The notes: generated from the sequence alone by a model not told the origin. DNA of 64,000 nt from Lineus longissimus (GCF_910592395.1 NC_088325.1:12032109-12096108); one strand, 5' to 3'. Positions 48,126 to 60,317 are shown, numbered from the stretch's first letter. A program made the numbers and translations.

Positions 48126-49204
48126 AACAGAAGGGCGATGGTAATTGTGGAATGAGATTTTATAAGTGAGTTTAGTATACCCCATTCAGATTCGATCAGA
48201 TCTTGTAGGGTCTTTTTTGTGTGAATGGCCTAATTGTGTAGCAATAGAATCCTGAAATGATGTGAAACAAAGCTTACTGACATTGGAGGGTTTGTCTAGC
48301 TTATGTAGGCAAGTCTTCTCCTACGCCTCCTCAATTTGTCAAAAGAACGAGAGCCACCTGGCCACAGACACACCAACTGATAACAATATCAACCATAGTA
48401 CTGCCGCAGATCAGATTATTGATCAAAATGTTATCCATTTATCGATTTCATAATGGATCAGTTTCATTGAAAATAAGCCACGCGTAACGGATTTCATGCC
48501 GTGCCACTTCCTGAGGCCAGGTAAAATAAAGTATTGTTTCTCATTCCCAGCCACATCAGTTCAAGGGAGAACCAAAATATTGTTTTTAAGCAAAAACACG
48601 AATTTGTTATTTCATCATTTTAAAACCCTTTAAAACTGTGCTGGGTCTGGGTACATATGAACACATCAGAAACACACACACCAGGATCAGGAAAGAAAAC
48701 AATTTTCACTTTTAACTGGCCTTAGCCATGTAAGTAGAAAAAGTAGTCTCCTGAGTGATGTTGCATTCGTGCTCAAGTGGCAATTTTTCTGAAGAGAATT
48801 AGAAAAACAGTAAAAAAAAAAACTGACCATCAAAGCAAGAACTTGATACTTGGGTTGCATAAAAATTGGAGATGCGATTGACGTTTAGTATCAAAGTTAT
48901 CAAAGTTGGCCGGATAACTGCCTTGGAAAACTATACCCAAAGGGAAGGTATAGAATGGAAGAAACAGATGGAAAGGTGGCACAATATCAAAGCAAATCCT
49001 AGGCAAGAACTCTACTCAAAGGACGACTACTTGATTATAGATTTTCGGGCCATTTGCTGAACTGATAGCAAGCAACTGGGAAGTGTGGTCAAATCATGTT
49101 CATTGTCGCTTTGTAAGATAAGCTAGAGTTTTTGCCAAACATGCCAAATGTGAATACTGAAAATGTGAGATGTGGCAACTTGTTTCTTCAATAGTCGTTT
49201 TTTC
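48126..49204. other. No gene seen
   Basis: Plus frames of 63 and 64 codons, no domains. AT-rich, with poly-A near 48815. Confidence 0.45.
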
Positions 49205-49824
49205 TCTGACATTCGAGTTGTGCTTGAGCAAGTTGGATGGCTTTTGGGTGCAACATGGCTGAGAGTGCTCTTTCCCACAGCACATTTCTAGAACTAAGTA
49301 GATCTTTGATGTAGAAGCCATCTGAACGAAAACGACCTGACTGGGTACAGAAGGACTCTGGTTCTCATTTAAAGAACATCTGAGGAAATTGTGGGAGAAA
49401 GAGCAGAGATGACAATGTGGCACATTCCGGTAGTTGTGCTTGAGCATGTTGGATTGCTTTTGGGTGTAACATGGTTAAGAGTGCTCTTTCCCACACCTCA
49501 TTTTTAGAGCTGAGTAAACACTTTGATGTTGAAGCCATATGAAGGAAAAAGACTCTTTACAGAAGGACTCTTCTTAACATAAGAACATCTGAGATGATTG
49601 TGACAGAAAGAGCAGAGACGACAATCTGGGACATTCCAGTTGCGCTTGGACATGTTGGATGGTTTTAGTGTAACATGGCTGAGAGTGCTCTTTGCTCTTT
49701 AAGGAACAGAATAGATCTTTGATGTTGAAGCCAGTGGGAAAGTGAATGACTCTGTATAGAAGGACTCTGGTTAACAAAAAGAACATCTGAGATGATCTGA
49801 GAGAAATAGCTGAGTTGGCAATTT
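49205..49824. repeat. Tandem array, about 206-216-bp unit, three copies
   Basis: GTGCTTGAGCA or GCGCTTGGACA starts units near 49220, 49436 and 49642. Each contains AACATGGCTGAGAGTGCTCT (or a variant), TCTTTGATGTTGAAGCCA, ACAGAAGGACTCTGGTT and AGAACATCTGAGATGAT. The minus strand of the first unit reads a 115-codon frame with CHLCSFSHN and KPSNLLKHNS segments, loosely reminiscent of C2H2 zinc fingers. The finger spacing is wrong, and the other units are broken by stops and frameshifts. A decayed coding origin is possible but unproven. Confidence 0.88.
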
Positions 49825-51034
49825 AGTTGGCATCGAATGAGATGAGATTGAGACCAGGCTCAAACATTTTGTCTTCAAAGAAAAAGCTGAAAGTCCTTTA
49901 CCGGTCTGGTTTCCTTGAAGATAAAGCCAAAGAATGGGAACCCGCTTGAAGAGAATCGGATAGGTCTCCTGACCTGATCAAATGAACGGAGCCAAACATT
50001 CGCAATTTCCTCTTTGCTGGACAAATATTGTCGCTACCTCCCTAACGCGTAAACACACCACCGGCAAAGATCAACACCAAAATGCAATTAATTCCCGCTG
50101 TGCTGGAGCCAAGACAGGTGCCTTGTGGGAAAAACAGGTGGAAGAAGACATCATCAGAGGATGGGAAATCGTAATTGTTTTGACGATGCCCTAATTACAT
50201 GAATAATTGCCATCCACTTTTTTTCTTCTTAATGTTCTCCGCTGTTTAATTCTTTTTTTCTTTCTTTTTTTTTCTTACCACCTTTCCCTCATTTCATGAA
50301 CCGAGAGAGCTGGATTTACTTCTTGTAGACCACTCATCATGTAGGCCAAAATCGCACCATTGCTGATAATGTTGCTGATGGTTCAGAAAGACTTTTTATG
50401 CAGCATGGATTTTAGCTTACCATTTCACATTCCTGAAATTTAACTCTTTTTTCTCAAAGGTTCCCTTCACCAATTTATCATGCTATTATGTATTATCTTT
50501 TCGTATGATATGCAATGCTTCCAAAAAACTCTAAAGAAGATCAATACACCACTTTTCTCCCCTGATTATTTTATATACCACAGAATTGACAGTTTCAGCT
50601 TATTGCAAAGCAAATCATGTGGCAATTTAAACCGCAGTGAAGCAAAATCAATATCAAATTTGACATTTGAGACATTTCAAATTTCATGAAAGGTGCTATC
50701 AGTTTTATTGATCGGAATTGCCAACTTTGATATCGAAAACAAGACATGTTTAAAAAGACTACAAAGCTTTTGGAATTATGAGATTAAATGTTGCTCTTCT
50801 ATTTCGCATTCAACTCCCTCTTTCTAATCTCTCTCGGACAAAAAGTCAAATCTGCTACAATCTTCATCTTTTCGATATTGTTATGGAATTTTTAATTTCA
50901 AATCCATTTTGTGTGCAATTTAAGTCAGAGATCTGGCCCAAATTCATGTAGATACATGTAACACTTGATAAGATTCCAACTAATCAATATGTAACATTTG
51001 TGTTAGTGAGAAATAGAGCAGCACCAGTTCTCTT
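49825..51034. other. No gene seen
   Basis: Pyrimidine-rich tract with many TTTC/TTTT runs at 50218-50275. Plus frames of 69-70 codons without domains. No other structure is seen. Confidence 0.45.
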
Positions 51035-51165
51035 CAGGGAAACCTCTCTTATAAGGACACCCCCTTTATCAAAAATACTGGTTTTGGTCTGAAACTTGTC
51101 ATCGCTATTTCATTTTAACTCTGTAATCAAGACACCTCTGTATTAGAGACAGCATGTCCTTGAAA
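51035..51165. mobile_element. Tc1-like miniature element, CAGTGGAACC family, fragment
   Basis: GGAAACCTCTCTTATAAGGA then CACCCCC resembles the left arm of the 22725 element (CACCTCTCTATCAAGGACAC). AAGACACCTCTGTATTAGAG then CAGCATGTCCTT recalls its inner inverted pair. The outer CAGTG terminus is degraded and no TA duplication can be set. Confidence 0.4.
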
Positions 51166-54100
51166 GATGAGCTCTGAAATTAGATTGACGAGTAACAAAT
51201 TCATACTAATCCCCATCTTGACCACCAAGGGTTTTGCAACTTATCACGATCCTAGCTGTATTTAAAGGAAGTATAGACCATAACGTTCAGGAGACATCAG
51301 TGTGATAATGTGTGTGGTTGGGGGGGGGGGGGTGAACAAGTAGAATGTCCATATCACCACCGATCATAATAGCAGAAGAAACAAGTAACACCAGCGGATA
51401 TGGCTCAATCAATTTGAAATAATGAGTAACAATTAATCATTATAATTAGTAGACGATATCTCACATTGATTAGCTGTCTATTCTCTCATGCTGATGGTGT
51501 CACTTAAGAATGTTGTGAATTTGAATCATTTGGATAATGAAGCCAAGACGAAGATTCTGGCTAACAATCATGCATAAGGGAAAGAAACGTGGTGTGACTG
51601 TCAAACTGATCTGTGACAAAAACCTTGAAAGATATTGGCGTGTTCTTTTTGAAATGCCAATATCTTTCCCTGCAGCTGGTACACAGAATCTTCATTCATG
51701 TTTCAGTAAAGTGTCCTGCAAATACAGCAAAGTGCCTTGCCCACGATCAGGCATAATGTGACAGTTTCAGATATCACACCAACACCGTTCTGATAATGAG
51801 TCCTAACCTGAGATCCAAGGCCATTCCACCATGTGCCAATACTCACTGCAATGCCCATGTTGCTGTTCAAGTTGTGTCCTACATGTGTAACAATCATAAG
51901 CTTACTTGCCAAAGATAATCATTTCTGGTTCCTACCCTGACTAATACTTCTTGATACAAACTACCAGCATCCCATTACCCTGGCCTCTAACTGCCTCAAG
52001 GTGGACAAAATTGGGCTTAAGGTGTTGGCAAATGGTTATGAGTCAAATAAGACCATTACGAGGTAGTAACGCTGGTTAACTGGTCCATCTGGGCAAGATA
52101 ATGTTCCCTTGTGGTCAGTTATGGAGAGGCTGGGTTAAACAGGTGCAGCAGTAGCCTATGTAATTGGATAGTGTCCGTTTGGCTTGTCCATCATGGCTTG
52201 AGATCACTTAATACTCCAAAGTCGGTGAGATGAGCAACTACGCTGGGTGGTATAAGGGTGAAGTGTGGTAGCGGGTTCAATCTTTGGTCAGTTAAATTGA
52301 GCATGAAATGAATTGTTGATGTTTTGTCAAAGTGACAAATTGCAAAGACATCAGTTAGTACTATTCACCGCTTCAAAAAACATCGATGATAGACATACAG
52401 TACTTCACAGATTCACCAAAAACCATTACTTACAAGTGGTACAGTCATGTACTTTTCAAAAATATTTGCTTGTAAACCTTAAATTTTAATTATCTCATGT
52501 TTCACTGAAATTAAAACTTCTGCAACAAATATGACTTTAGATTATCAGCCTTGGACAGAATACCTTTAAAATGGTTCGTTTGGTGCAATGATATGATCAC
52601 TAATACTAAATAAGCGAGCTTAGACTTATCGTCAGCTCCAGATTATTTGATCGATGTCCACGACAAAGAAAACTGGATTATAGTACAGCGCCTCGATATC
52701 CTCAGTCTTGACCTATTGATCAGGTTTAATACCGAGTCTTCTGATTAGCAAGTTTGTTAAAGGGGTAAGCTTTTCGTATTTGGTTGTGAGTCAAGAAAAT
52801 AGAGATGCTGTTACACACAATGCTGCAGTGAAACCTTGCTGGAACTTGGTGTCTGTAGTATTTGTATATTTGTCCACACAACGGCAGTGTTGAAATTTAT
52901 ATTCAGTATGCAATTATGAAATTGAAAACTTTAAAATCCAATTGCAGATTTCAAATTTTTAAAGAACAGCGTATGCCTTTAAAGGATCTATGAGTAGTGC
53001 TGACCTGAGAGAGAGGGGAGATCAGTGTCGGCTGGTTCATAATCAGTAGTTGGTAGGCAAGACTCTTGGAAGGATGACCTCTGTTTCATCTTTGTGTCCA
53101 GGGAACTACCCTCATGCGTCTCTTCACCTGTGCCAACTTTGTGCCCATTTGTCAATCAACAAAATTTACAGCAGGGTATACTGACACCAAATATAAATTT
53201 CAAACTCCAGTAATTCAAAAGTGACCACAATGCAAAACAAATTGTACTTATATAAGCCAGTATTGAATTGAACTTGAATTTAATCGTATTCTATAACTAC
53301 ATCATGTAATTCATTCTGCATTAGGTTTATAGCCCAACACCATTAAAAAAATTTAAATATAGTTATCATCTGTGACATAATGAACATTTCCAGACATGTT
53401 TTTCAAAATGAACAACTAAATAAAACAAAACAAGTCAGCTATTTCTGAACCACTCTCAGCAAAATTTCGATACTGATACCTCTTCATTGAATAATTAATC
53501 AACAGGTACATGTAGTGATTGAAAAAGGGATACATATTTGTATTATATTTTATTTATTTCAGGCTAGATATTGTATTTTTATTTTGTTACCATTGAACCT
53601 GCGTTATAAAATTCTGGGTTTCGATAATAAAACTGTCTGAAAGTATATGAAATAAATATGTGACCTCCAGGCATTTGCATTTTTCAGCCATTACAATGAT
53701 TAACCACTTGAGAAAAGTTATAAACCTGATATTGAGGTTTACACTCTACATTATTATATATCTATGTTTGTGTCATTGCTAATCTAATCGATGATATAAA
53801 TCTTTCTCTCACACCAATTGAATTATCAGCAACTTGCTACATTAATGGGAGACAAAGAGTTTGAGGTCAAATTGAGTGGGTGTTTGAGTCAACAACAAAT
53901 ATACTCCTTGCATACGCATGAATGTTTTCAGTCTTTTGTGAGAGACCCCTACAGGTAATGTCATGTAAATTCATCTCATCTACCTGTCTCCTGCCAATAG
54001 GCTGCCTTTAAGCAACATTTTGGGTAAGAATTTAAACAGTCTTATCACTTCCCACTCCCCCCAAGTAATACCTGCACAAGGCCAGCTTTGTGAACCAAAA

Positions 54101-54213
54101 TCATGAGTATATCAGTTTTAACTCACATTAATGCTATCAGATTTTTTGACACATCTTCTGGCAATTGCCTGGGCCAAGGATTCATGTCGGTCAGAGCTGA
54201 ACTGCATGAAAGA
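51166..54213. other. No gene seen; poly-G at 51.32 kb and dispersed words at 51.25 and 52.97 kb
   Basis: A run of about 12 G residues lies near 51320-51331. 51229-51280 pairs with 11164-11230, and 52972-53000 pairs with 33772-33808, as diverged dispersed repeats. 53.2-53.8 kb is very AT-rich. Frames up to 74 codons show no domains. Confidence 0.4.
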
Positions 54214-54516
54214 TTAAGGTGCGTGCAAATGCTCTTGGGCACCTACATGTAGTCTGATAAGGCCCAGTCTTGTCATTACCAACTCAGGAAACATGTCCAA
54301 GGTTGCCTGATCTTTGTGTGTCACCATCAAGGATATGATCCATATTTTGCCACCACTCAGATCAAGGCAATCTTTTTTCAAGCATTCACCAGAGAATGGA
54401 CAGATTGTCTCCAGGGCCCATGCTCGACCAAAGCAAGGTTCATGAGGGATGACAAGTGTGTGCACTCTCCCCAGAGCCTTTGCCACCCTGTCAAGGCCAG
54501 GCTGTATCAATACCAA
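54214..54516 (-). other. 100-codon minus frame in a GC-richer patch, unrecognised
   Basis: The patch is less AT-rich than its surroundings and is open on both strands (100 codons minus, 75 plus). The minus translation has balanced composition with segments such as VHTLVIPHEPCFGRAWALE and DMFPELVMTRLGLIRLHVG. I do not recognise a family, and no splice sites or start context support it. It could be a decayed transposon or a pseudogene piece. The lack of AT bias makes it the best candidate of this kind after the frame-broken block at 57.6-58.1 kb. Confidence 0.2.
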
Positions 54517-54605
54517 TATGTCCTAAATGTAGCGATCTGCTAAAAAAGATAAAAGCAAACAGGCACAAAGAGCTAAAAGCATTGGACAAAATTAAGTAAA
54601 ACCCA

Positions 54606-55143
54606 TAGGGTTCTTACTGATGCATTTGTTCATCTTTCGGAGTTGAATTTTTTCATAAAAGTTCAAAATTCTGAAAAATTTTCAAAGTCAAATAATTTTT
54701 GGGACTGATGATATTTCTTCAATATAAACCGAAAAAAAACATCAAGTGAAAAAAAAAAATTAACTTCAAAATTTTCTCATCGTCCAGAGTTGAATTTTTT
54801 CATATAACTTCAAAATTCTGAAAAATTTTCAAAGTCAAAAAAATTTTGGGACTGATGATGTCTCTTCATTTTGAGCAGAAAAAAAATCAAGTGAAAAAAA
54901 TATTTGGACTTAGAAATGTTCTTATAGAGTTGAATTTTTTCATAAAAGTTCAAAATTCTGAAGAATTTTGAAAGACAAATAATTTTTGGGACTGATGTTT
55001 TTTCAATCCGAGCAGAAATAAAATCAAGTTTAAAAAAATATTTGGACTTAAAATTGTTTTCATCTTTTAGAGTTTAAGTTGGCGACGTATTAAGGCCAAA
55101 TATGGTGGGCAGTTACTAATTATAGGCATCAGTAAGAACCCTA
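54606..55143. mobile_element. TA-flanked inverted-repeat element with a tandem-array core
   Basis: The 16-bp terminus GGGTTCTTACTGATGC (54608-54623) is matched exactly in reverse complement at 55126-55141. A TA dinucleotide lies outside each end (54606-54607 and 55142-55143). Between them are three reversed units of the AT-rich satellite, starting with GAGTTGAATTTTTTCAT near 54640, 54788 and 54928, plus about 50 bp of unique sequence before the right end. Total length is 534 bp without coding capacity. TA duplications suggest Tc1/mariner-like mobilisation. The architecture recalls satellite-bearing miniature elements described in bivalves (Pearl-type), but I cannot show relationship. Confidence 0.85.
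54632..55078 (-). repeat. AT-rich dispersed satellite, copy C (three units, reversed)
   Basis: Unit length is 140-147 bp. In plus-strand order each unit reads GAGTTGAATTTTTTCATA, AAAATTCTGAAAAATTTTCA, TTTTGGGACTGATG, CAGAAAAAAAATCAAGTGAA and AAATATTTGGACTTA. This is the reverse of copies A and B. The array fills most of the inverted-repeat element around it. Confidence 0.92.
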
Positions 55144-55740
55144 TTGAAAATTAGGTCACTGCGTCAAAATCTGAGATGGCTGCCGCCTTATGTGTTGAAT
55201 TCTCGTGAGTGCATTTGCGAATGTGATATCTGGAGAAGTCAGTGATGTTACAAAGCCAAATTTGGTGTGTGGTACATAGAGGCACACTATGCAATATGAG
55301 ATTTTTGTACTGGAGGGTGCCTTTAAAAAACTCATGGTACAAAGATGCTCTGCACGTGTAATTGACATGATCGAGAGTGGCCCCCTGAGCGCCAATGCTC
55401 AGAGGGGGCCATCACATATTTCCTTTGAAACTGTTCAGGAGATAACCTCAATCAGAGCATTATGATTGCAGTTGCCATAAGAATATGACATAACAAGTTA
55501 CCACAACATCAAATTGCCCTCTGGGCTGGCTATCAATAGATAATGCCTCCGGCTTTCATGTTTTGATAGCTGCTTAGTTTTTTTTTCTTTTGTAATGGAT
55601 GCAATCCAACAGCATCAGCATCAAATCTGTGATAATGCCTCAGGAAGCATGTAAAACAACATCTCTTAAGGTGCATGTGTTTGGGTTTTTTTATTGTGAA
55701 TCTATATTCTGATGGATGTTCCCTTGGGCATGTTGAGCTA
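55144..55740. other. No gene seen; short GGCCCCCTGAGCGC / GCTCAGAGGGGGCC inverted repeat at 55.38 kb
   Basis: GGCCCCCTGAGC (55381-55392) and GCTCAGAGGGGGCC (55398-55411) form a GC-rich hairpin with a short loop. It could be a transcription-level hairpin or a decayed transposon end. Minus frames of 63 and 79 codons overlap it and look random. Confidence 0.5.
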
Positions 55741-55915
55741 CTGCTGTCGCCAGTCCAGAAAATGACCGCTCAAGACTGCTGTCGCCAGTCCAGAAAATGA
55801 CCGCTCAAGACTGCTGTCGTCAGTCCAGAAAATGACCGCTCAAGACTGCTGTCGTCAGTTCAGAAAATGACCACTCAAGACTGCTGTCGTCAGTCCAGAA
55901 AATGACCACATCAAG
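55741..55915. repeat. Minisatellite, 35-bp unit, five copies
   Basis: CTGCTGTCGCCAGTCCAGAA then AATGACCGCTCAAGA repeats with exact 35-bp spacing from 55741, 55776, 55811, 55846 and 55881. Only a few substitutions separate the copies (GCC/GTC, CCA/TCA, CGC/CAC). Such low divergence suggests recent expansion. Confidence 0.97.
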
Positions 55916-55954
55916 ACAAGAAGTTTATATATAAATTGGTCATCCATTTTTCAG

Positions 55955-56215
55955 GGGATGTCGTCTTACATAAAACCAACAATGTCCTCTAGCAAGGCTA
56001 TCAATGTAAATTGGCAACCATTCTTTTTCCGTTTCTTTGTTTCTCTGTTGTCTAATTCTTATTCAGACAAGTGCACATGTCTCAGAGGACATGCTCTCAC
56101 ATAAAATCAAATATGTCCTGTAGCATGGCTATCAATGCAAGTTGGAGACAAACTTTCTTTCCATTTCAACATTTCTTTGTAGTCTAAATTCTAGTTCAGA
56201 CAAGATAACTGAAGG
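55955..56215. repeat. Tandem duplication, about 130-bp unit
   Basis: GTCTTACATAAAACCAACAA, TGTCCTCTAGCAAGGCTATC, AATGTAAATTGG and TCAGACAAG (from about 55959) recur as CTCTCACATAAAATCAAATA, TGTCCTGTAGCATGGCTATC, AATGCAAGTTGG and TCAGACAAG (to about 56205). It begins about 40 bp after the 35-bp minisatellite. Confidence 0.85.
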
Positions 56216-56914
56216 TCATTCTTTAGCAGCGAATGTGATTTCAAATTGTTAATTGCAAATTCCACGGTTTTGAAATTCCTTCTCCGCACCCATATTCACA
56301 ATCTGGAAAATATCGACGTAAATGCCTTAAAGATCACCACAGGCAATATAAGGTGATATTTGTCATGAGCCAACTTCATATTACTTTCATGAGATCATGA
56401 AGTAAATTCCCTCCAGGGCCACACTGAACATGCCAATGGCAAGGCAAAACGACAAAGTTTTCTCAATATTTTATACAGGCACCTTCAACGATATTTCAGA
56501 ATGTAATCAATGGCAATATTGCCTAGAGAGATAACATGATGACTGAAGGCTATGAGCAATTCTTCTTTCTAATCACCTACTAAGTGTTTTCAGTTAGAGA
56601 GAAACTCAGCAGTCAGGCAATGATCACCTTTTTTGAGTTGTCACCAAACTGGGTTCTTGTCACGGAATCATTTCTGTCAAAGTTCCCAACATGACATGCA
56701 ATGACATTGTGACATCATTTATTCCCATCATGAGCAATGGATCAACCTCATTTGCGGAGTGAATTGATACACATTGGTTATAGAAGTGCATGTCCACTCG
56801 AGGATCTGCCCATGAAAAGTCTTCCAGTGACCATGGCACAGACACCAGATACAGCAGACCACGGCTTTGGTAGACGAAAAGAGTGGATTTTCTGCCAGCG
56901 GGTTTTTTTATTCT
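56216..56914. other. No gene seen
   Basis: The 138-codon minus frame at 56660-57076 crosses the SINE head described next and has no domain, so I regard it as chance. No other structure is seen. Confidence 0.45.
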
Positions 56915-56995
56915 GAATGGCCTGGGACTCGGACCTGGGACCTGTCTTTTAGGCGGATGTGACATTAACCTTTGGCCATCACGGCCCTCACACTG
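56915..56995 (-). mobile_element. tRNA-derived SINE head, minus strand
   Basis: On the minus strand GTGATGGCCAAAGGTTAATG (around 56962-56981) resembles box A. GGTCCGAGTCC (56925-56935) is a near-perfect box B about 30 bp on. After box B the sequence goes to CAGGCCATTCAGAATAAAAA, where a body may begin. No acceptor stem of a real tRNA is visible. Confidence 0.55.
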
Positions 56996-57602
56996 CCATA
57001 TCATAGCAAACAGATAAGTAGAAGAAGGCCACTGCAATTCCATTGATGCAAGAATCCTATGCTGCCATCTAGCCATACATTACTGTGCTATTCCCGACAT
57101 AATTCATCCGCTAACAAAACAGCGGCTTATCCGACCTGGAACGTCAAGCGGGATTAATGGCACCAAATGTGAGCAAAGTTCATCAACCAGCATCAAATAT
57201 TGATGCAAAATCCACATACCATCTCTTCAGGGAATGTAGTCCATTCGTTCTCTCCGAATCATGATTACAGAGACAAACCAATAAAAGAACATATCACGGC
57301 AATTTGGACAAATTCTGCCCTGAAAAAGGTGCATTATAAAACCTACTATATTACCAATGTGCAACTTTTGACCTGGGACAGGATATTATAAGTTACTATG
57401 GTCTCAATGGGAAATATCACAAAGGTGGCTGAAATGAGCAAACGGGACAAAGAACTGGTGGATTTACATGGTAATGAACATCTGGTAATTATTGAGGCTT
57501 AGGAATTCACCAGAATGTTGTTTGCACATTTGATAAGGTTATGTCCCAAGTCGACTATTTTCTTTGGTAAATTTATGATTACGACTCAACCTATCAAATG
57601 AA
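56996..57602. other. No gene seen
   Basis: One 63-codon plus frame (57200-57391) without a domain. AT-rich with no repeat recognised. Confidence 0.45.
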
Positions 57603-58080
57603 GGCATGCTGGCAGGTTGTAGGATTTCTTGCACCATGCACAGCGTACACCACCGTCTTGTAGAAAGTCATTGCAGGTCGGGGCAGCATGGTCTCAATAA
57701 TCCCCACATAAACATTGGTTTATCTGGAGACAGCCACAGTGTTCATCAAAATATCGCAAGATCTCATCTATGATGTATAAGCTTCTTGGGCCATATCCGT
57801 AATATAAGGTAAGATTATTTACAAAAGTACCAATGGCCTCTGGTAAAGTGCAGTGACTCTTGCCATCTTTGGTGGAGGCCAATTGTGTCGTTACACTCTT
57901 GATTTTTTTAAACTTTCAATTGGACATATTGAAGGGTTGTTCCAGAGCTTCTCATTACATAACAGGAATGAAGTCGCCAATGTACCTGTAGCAGGAACTA
58001 CGTCTTTGCCTTCAGTCATTTTACAGAGTTGGCCCCTGTACGTCAATGTCTTCTGCTGTCTCCTGCACTGGAATTTCTTT
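57603..58080 (-). pseudogene. Possible cysteine-rich coding block broken by frame changes
   Basis: On the minus strand a good acceptor-like site (TTTCTTTTTTTGGCACTCAG, ending at 58081) precedes a frame with four cysteines and an NEKLWNNPSIC segment, ending at 57891. An overlapping frame continues at 57882 through SLYIIDEILRYFDEHCGC and QINQCLCGDY to a stop at 57694. The same frame after that stop reads CNDFLQDGGVRCAWCKKSYN then LPAC. The CAWC with flanking cysteines recalls PSI-type extracellular modules, but the match is too short to claim. Over ten cysteines in about 150 residues is unusual for AT-rich chance sequence. One frameshift and one stop suggest a pseudogene, or small exons whose boundaries I cannot set. 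Chance is not excluded. Confidence 0.22.
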
Positions 58081-60317
58081 CTGAGTGCCAAAAAAAGAAA
58101 TAGTCATAATCATTCCTAGGTAAGCTTCATTTGACAGATCAAGTGGTTGAGAATGAGTGCCAAGACAAAGACGAAGTTCAGATTATTCCTCATTTAAGCT
58201 TTTTTTAACATGATTAAACCAAATCAAGCATGTGAAAAATTTTATCAGCAACACCCTTATCATGGCACTTGTTTTGCCAAACATAAAAAGTTTGATTTAT
58301 TTAAAGATATTCTTCCAAGAAAGCAAAATGTCTTATCATCATTGGACTCAGCAACAGCTGTACCTTATCAATTTCACTGCTGTCCGAGCTGGCTGGATCA
58401 CTATTGGCAAGCAATCTCAATATTTCTCTGTATCTTTGCATCACTTCATGACATATCTTCTTCTGATCTTCCTCTATTGTTAAGGAACGTCATGGCTAAG
58501 CTGAGGAAAGGAATAAATCAGATTTCAAAAAAATTCTTTTTTGGAAAATTAATGAGAAAATAGAGCAAATGGATCTGTGTTTCTAACACTTTGTGAGGCT
58601 ACTATAAGATGAATCATAAATAAGTTAAGCCCTAATTTACTACAGTCTTGTATTGGGGTATGACACCTGTGAGCAGTGTTACATTTTCCCATCATTGAGG
58701 TTAATATACATGTCCAAGGAGATTTTAGGAAATGGCTAAATCAAGCAACGGGCTGGGCTGTTCTCGTGTTTGGTAGTGAGTCTCACTCTACCATTTTTTG
58801 TCTACATGACGTATGTAACTGAATTTATGATGGATATGCTCTTCTTTCAAAACAGCAACACAAATCATCTCCAGACGGCTTCCCCAACTGGATATCAATA
58901 TCTTTTTCAGAATGAAGAGTTGTTTATTGGTTATATAACTTTATATCTCATCAAATTTATGAATGTTGAAATATGATTAATGTGCACCATGTCACATGAC
59001 ACATCACAAACTCATCACTCATTTACACTTCATTAGCAGCATTTTTCAGCATCGATACCTTTTTTCATCACTGTCCAGCAAATTATGATCTAAAGGGGAA
59101 TTCTTCTCATTCTGCATTCAGCTGGTTATGGTTGACCATCGGCACACCATTTTGGCAAGAACCTGAAATCCTAGAGCAATAAGAACTCGTTCAAAATGAG
59201 GTGAATGCCAATTTCAAGGGTGCGCATGGGAATCTGCTTTCTGGAACACATAGGACTGACTCCCACCCTCGAGGTATAGACATTGAGTCCAAAGCATCAA
59301 TACTAGCCAGCCACTGAATCCAAAGTGTAATCAATGAAAATGTCATCAAGCTCATAACACTTGGATATTTTTGCATGCCCTGTCTATTGTGGCTAACAGA
59401 AATTGATCCAGTTCCTGACTCTGATAACCCCCATTGTTTTCTTTACACATCTGGGGGAGAAAACCTGCAAAGAATATGCAATAATATGCAAAATTATCCC
59501 TTTGTCGATACAGCAGCGTTAGGATTACGCTAGTTCTTTTCATTCAGTTGATATCGAATACAAAATCATTGAACGGATACTGACTTGGCTGATATGCTAT
59601 CCCAATTATTAATTTGTACAATTGTTGCTTTCTCTTCTCTTCATATTACGATAAAACACACCTTAAATGTTCGTGTTTATTTTCGAGAGTTTGCCAATGC
59701 ACTTAGCATATGACGAGATGGACAGCAATAAAGATAAATCTAAGTAATTAGTAACAATCTTTGTCATTTTATAAGATTTTCCATCGCAAAATTATTTCCG
59801 GTGAAGGACGCAATAAATTTGCAGAAGTTGCCAAAAAACCCAATTAATACAAACTCCGAATTAATAAACTGACAAAAAATAGAATTTATTAATTCATTTC
59901 CAGTGCCAATAAAAGTGTGAGTTAGCACGCTACATGTAGGTGTTTAGTGCAGTTACATGTCATTTTATCATTAATACCGGTAACGTTCGTCTTTTTAAGA
60001 GGTGTCTTTGCTTCATCTTGAAGGGACCGTCATCTTTAGGAAATATTTCTCACGACCATATTTGTAAATATCAAACGTGTAAGAAATCATCCCCGCTGGC
60101 ATGCTATTTCATGAATATCCTATCCCGCCCGAAACTACACATTAAAGAGTACATTAAGGAACAACAATCTAATAATTGCTAACTTTGTTAGTTTTGATAG
60201 AAAAATGGATCATCAGATGCCAGCCTTGTATTACACTTCTTTGAAGCTGTGATAATCATATTACATGTATTTGGTAGTGTGAATGTATTGACTGTATGCA
60301 GAGAGTAGTGAGTTATT
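58081..60317. other. No gene seen; AT-rich, homeodomain-type words at 59.74-59.90 kb
   Basis: The 117-codon plus frame at 58210-58563 is overlapped by an 83-codon frame in another phase and has no domain. Near 59.74-59.90 kb there are AGTAATTAGTAAC, CCAATTAATAC, CGAATTAATAAAC and TTATTAATTC words, a loose cluster that could be regulatory or simply AT-rich. Confidence 0.35.

Noticed and set aside
56660-57076. 138-codon minus frame
   Set aside because: It contains a tRNA-derived SINE head and has no domain.
58210-58563. 117-codon plus frame
   Set aside because: No motif, overlapped by another phase, and its composition follows the AT-rich DNA.
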